From: Solirubrobacterales bacterium
GTDB lineage: Bacteria > Actinomycetota > Thermoleophilia > Solirubrobacterales > Solirubrobacteraceae
Assembly (NCBI GenBank): GCA_003151895.1
Contig: PLYX01000226.1
Coordinates: 1 to 31,945 of the forward strand
Length of the DNA stretch: 31,945 nucleotides
Direction: 5' to 3'
The notes beneath the pieces were generated by a model. The model had not been told where the DNA came from. It saw only the letters and a list, made by a program, of their open reading frames with translations, and made no database searches. The translations under genes and the position numbers were made by a program. Below, piece by piece: positions 29,932 through 31,945 of the stretch. The first letter of the stretch is position 1. Each line of letters begins with the position of its first letter.

Positions 29932-30455
29932 GCCCACAACCGCGCCGGCGCCGGACCAAGGTCCCGCACGCACCGTTCGGCGAGCGAGGCCAGCGTGTAG
30001 TCGACCTGACGGCCGCCGGCACTCGCGCGGATGCCTCCGTCTGCCGGTGGGTCGATCTCGATCTCGGCGCCGTCGCCGAGATCGCGGCGAGCAGCCGCGG
30101 CCAGCCGCTCGATCAGCTCTGGATATCCGCGCTCCTCGCGCAGGGCCATCACCTCCGTGCTCACCCGCCTGCGCAGCTCGTCGTAGGCGGCCCGTTGTGC
30201 CGCGAGCACCTCCCAGCGCGCGACCGCCCGCTCGCGGCCGGCATCATGAGCCGCCTGCGCCCGGCCCGCGGCGAGACCCTCCTCCCGAGCGCGTGCGATC
30301 AGCGCCTCGGCGTCGCGCTGCGCCTGCGCGAGGAGCTCACGCGCCTGCTCGTCGGCCTGCTGGAGCAGCTTCCCCGCCCGCCGGCGCGCGTCGGCGAGCA
30401 GCGCGGCGCGCGCCGGCTCGACGCTCGCGTCGTTCAATCCGGGACCACCGCCCAT
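29928..30455 (-). CDS. atpE: A/V-type ATPase subunit E (peripheral stalk)
   Basis: 175 residues. N-terminal half is an Ala/Arg/Glu/Gln-rich coiled coil (about 13-100) and the C-terminal part is the alpha/beta domain expected of subunit E (E-R-G-Y-P-E-L-I-E-R-L then the G-G-I and V-D-Y-T-L strands), linking the head to the membrane stator. The ATG at 30455 lies 22 nt inside the subunit F frame; the TTG at 30437 would overlap the F stop in the TTGA fashion that mirrors the GTGA/ATGA overlaps elsewhere in the operon and is a good alternative start. The partner stalk subunit G/H is not in this window. Confidence 0.8.
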   Translation of the reverse strand: MGGGPGLNDASVEPARAALLADARRRAGKLLQQADEQARELLAQAQRDAEALIARAREEGLAAGRAQAAHDAGRERAVARWEVLAAQRAAYDELRRRVSTEVMALREERGYPELIERLAAAARRDLGDGAEIEIDPPADGGIRASAGGRQVDYTLASLAERCVRDLGPAPARLWA

Positions 30456-30655
30456 ATGAGATCGGGCCGCTCGTGCAGGCGCGCGGCGAGCGTAGTGTGG
30501 GCGGCGCGGGTGAGCACGAGGCAGGCGACGTCGTCGGCGAGCTCCTCCCAGGCCGCGGCGAGCTCGTTCTCGCCGGCGGCGGAGTGGAGCTCTGCGCCGG
30601 CGAGCGTGTAGCCGCGCAGGCGCACCGGCTCGCCGATCGCCGCGACGCCGGCCAC
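30434..30655 (-). CDS. atpF: A/V-type ATPase subunit F, short form
   Basis: 73 residues against about 100 usual. It begins V-A-G-V-A-A-I-G-E-P-V-R-L-R-G-Y-T-L-A-G-A (family pattern: I-G-D-x-D-x-V-x-G-F-x-L-A-G), continues through the C-L-V-L-T strand and ends at L-I-W-A-V-V-P-D, the strand that in other F proteins (I-x-x-I-P) precedes the C-terminal helix. That helix, which normally contacts the rotor stalk and is linked to regulation, is missing. GTG 30655 starts 2 nt after the subunit K stop. The gene is short and easily missed; its conserved core and its place in the operon make it credible. Confidence 0.75.
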   Translation of the reverse strand: MAGVAAIGEPVRLRGYTLAGAELHSAAGENELAAAWEELADDVACLVLTRAAHTTLAARLHERPDLIWAVVPD

Positions 30656-30657
30656 GG

Positions 30658-31077
30658 TCAGGCCTTGCCGATCAGCACGACCGCTATCACCAGTCCGTAG
30701 ATCGCGATCCCCTCGGCCAGGCCCACGATCACCATCGCCCGGCCGAACAGCTCGGGCTTCTCGCTGATCGCGGCAAGCGCCGCGGCGCCGGTGTAGGCGA
30801 CCGCGATCGCCGCGCCGAGCGTGGAGCCCGCGATCGCGATTCCCGCGCCGATGAACGCGGCGCCCGGATTCGTGACCGCGGTCGCTCCCGCGGCCTGGGC
30901 CGGATCGACCACGCCGAGGGCCATCGCGCCGAGGACGGCGAGCGCCCCGACGCCCGCGGCGACGTTGAGCACGACGAGCCGGCGCAGCGCGCGGCGGGGG
31001 GCGCGGCGCAGCCACATCATTGCGAGGAGCCCGACGCCCACGGCCACGGGCGCGGCTGCCAGCAACGAGGCGATCAT
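30658..31077 (-). CDS. atpK: A/V-type ATPase subunit K (membrane c-ring proteolipid)
   Basis: 139 residues. The conserved c-subunit hairpin is at about 70-138: helix one F-I-G-A-G-I-A-I-A-G-S-T-L-G, polar loop S-E-K-P-E-L-F, and helix two with ion-binding Glu122 in L-A-E-G-I-A-I-Y-G-L-V. No Gln typical of sodium-binding rings is seen in helix one, so protons are the likelier ion (inference). Residues 1-60 carry two extra hydrophobic segments separated by a basic loop (R-R-A-P-R-R-A-L-R-R) that do not resemble a c-hairpin; they may be a leader or an extra hairpin. ATG 31077 overlaps the subunit I stop (ATGA). Confidence 0.88.
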   Translation of the reverse strand: MIASLLAAAPVAVGVGLLAMMWLRRAPRRALRRLVVLNVAAGVGALAVLGAMALGVVDPAQAAGATAVTNPGAAFIGAGIAIAGSTLGAAIAVAYTGAAALAAISEKPELFGRAMVIVGLAEGIAIYGLVIAVVLIGKA

Positions 31078-31945
31078 GTAGGGCTCGCGGGATCGGTCAC
31101 GGGGATCCTCCACGGCGAGAACGGCTCGCCCTCGCCGGCAAACACCCGCGAGAAGAGCTCATAGTACTCCAAGCGCATCGCCTGGACGCCGGCCACGAGC
31201 GCCTCGAGCGCGAACGCCGCCGCGTTGCCGAGGACGAACAGGACGATCCCGGCCGCAACACCGGCAGGACCGCCGTGCCACAGCGATCGGGCGCCCTCGA
31301 ACACGACGAGGCTGAGTGCCGCGTGCATCAGCCCGAACGCGGCCAGGCGCGTGAACGAGATCAGGTTCGCGCCGACCCGGATGACCGCGTCGAGCGCCTC
31401 GACGAGCGTCAGCGCGACCGTCGCTCCGGAGCGCTCGGAGGATTCGGCGGCGAACCCGCCGAGCAGCAGCCCTACTCCCGCGAGCACGACGATGGCAGCG
31501 GCGATCAGCAATGCCGTCGCGCCGAGGTAGAGCCCGAGCGCCAGCAGCCCGCCGCCGGCAAACACGAGCAAGCCCGCGATGCCCGACGGCGCGCGCAGCG
31601 CGGCGGTCCAACCGGACTCCTTCACGCGATTGATCGTCCCGAGCGCGTAGCCGGCGAGCAGCAGCAGCGCGCCGACGGCGAGCGCCACACCCAGCAGCAG
31701 CACCGGGCGATCGAGTGGCTTGACCCACAGCGTGGGAGCGATCCCAGTGGGTCCGAACGCCTCGCCGTACAGCAGGCCGAAGAGCGTCGCCGCGAGCCCG
31801 CCCGCGACCGCGAAAGGCCACAGCGGACGCAACGGCGCAAGGCGCCGCCAGCGAGAGGCGCCGCGCGGGCCGGTGGCCCGGCGCACGGCGAGCCCGAGTG
31901 CCGCGAGCAGCAGGCCGTGGCCGGCGTCGCCGAACATCATCCCGA
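31074..31945 (-). CDS. atpI: A/V-type ATPase subunit I (membrane stator), C-terminal part
   Basis: Partial: the frame runs off the right edge, leaving about 290 residues of the membrane domain. It begins at G-M-M-F-G-D-A-G-H-G, the first membrane segment motif of subunit I/a. The functionally essential Arg is in N-L-I-S-F-T-R-L-A-A-F-G-L, and the C-terminal helix E-A-L-V-A-G-V-Q-A-M-R-L-E-Y-Y followed by G-E-P-F-S-P-W is the family ending. It forms the ion half-channels against the K ring. The soluble N-terminal domain, and possibly subunits G/H and C, lie beyond the window. The stop overlaps the K start. Confidence 0.93.
   Translation of the reverse strand, partial: GMMFGDAGHGLLLAALGLAVRRATGPRGASRWRRLAPLRPLWPFAVAGGLAATLFGLLYGEAFGPTGIAPTLWVKPLDRPVLLLGVALAVGALLLLAGYALGTINRVKESGWTAALRAPSGIAGLLVFAGGGLLALGLYLGATALLIAAAIVVLAGVGLLLGGFAAESSERSGATVALTLVEALDAVIRVGANLISFTRLAAFGLMHAALSLVVFEGARSLWHGGPAGVAAGIVLFVLGNAAAFALEALVAGVQAMRLEYYELFSRVFAGEGEPFSPWRIPVTDPASPT

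Overview
The window is high-GC (about 70%), densely packed bacterial DNA. The gene complement and style point to an actinobacterium, most likely of the class Thermoleophilia (Solirubrobacterales-like). The clues are GTG starts with 4-nt GTGA/ATGA stop-start overlaps, small secreted Cys-containing proteins, a CtpE-like P-type ATPase, an A/V-type ATPase operon and an N-terminal GNAT-acyl-CoA synthetase fusion. The assignment is inferred from these traits; no marker gene such as rRNA is present.

Layout. 1-2190: tail of a DJ-1/PfpI protein, two secreted proteins of unknown function, and between them a gene-free stretch with a probable remnant of a DUF5615-type toxin gene. 2268-7251 (+): alpha/beta hydrolase, a membrane-anchored MurF-like ligase and two dissimilar D-Ala-D-Ala-ligase-type ATP-grasp enzymes; this is the best candidate for an uncharacterised cell-envelope pathway. 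7457-9738 (+): IclR regulator with a histone-like repetitive tail, translationally coupled to phosphoglycerate kinase. 9787-13443 (-): orphan NarL-type response regulator and a GNAT/ADP-forming acyl-CoA synthetase fusion. 13516-15894 (+): PEP synthase, divergent from the fusion. 15966-19290 (-): CtpE-like ATPase and a tandem universal stress protein. 19512-23239 (+): ABC-2 exporter pair followed by a TreT-type trehalose synthase. 23332-26181 (+): an Na+/K+-ATPase-like P2-type ATPase behind a strikingly AT-rich promoter. 26058-31945 (-): A/V-type ATPase operon in the order I-K-F-E-A-B-D, with subunit I cut by the window end.

How the parts may work together. Acyl-CoA synthetase, PEP synthase and PGK cover acetate activation, gluconeogenic entry and lower glycolysis. 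The two P-type ATPases and the rotary ATPase all act on membrane ion gradients. The MurF/Ddl genes would act in succession to build and attach a dipeptide-like unit.

Unusual structure. Many conserved enzymes here carry short in-frame tandem repeats or low-complexity inserts in loops (MurF-like, Ddl 2, IclR, PGK, acyl-CoA synthetase, PEP synthase, CtpE and P2-ATPase). At the atpB/atpD junction a 26-bp module holding Shine-Dalgarno, start and stop codons is present three times in tandem, and a one-base deletion in the first copy keeps atpB open. Several genes have a -10-like TANNNT hexamer 6-9 nt upstream of the start codon and no Shine-Dalgarno, suggesting leaderless mRNAs. No tRNA, rRNA, CRISPR array, IS element or phage gene was seen.
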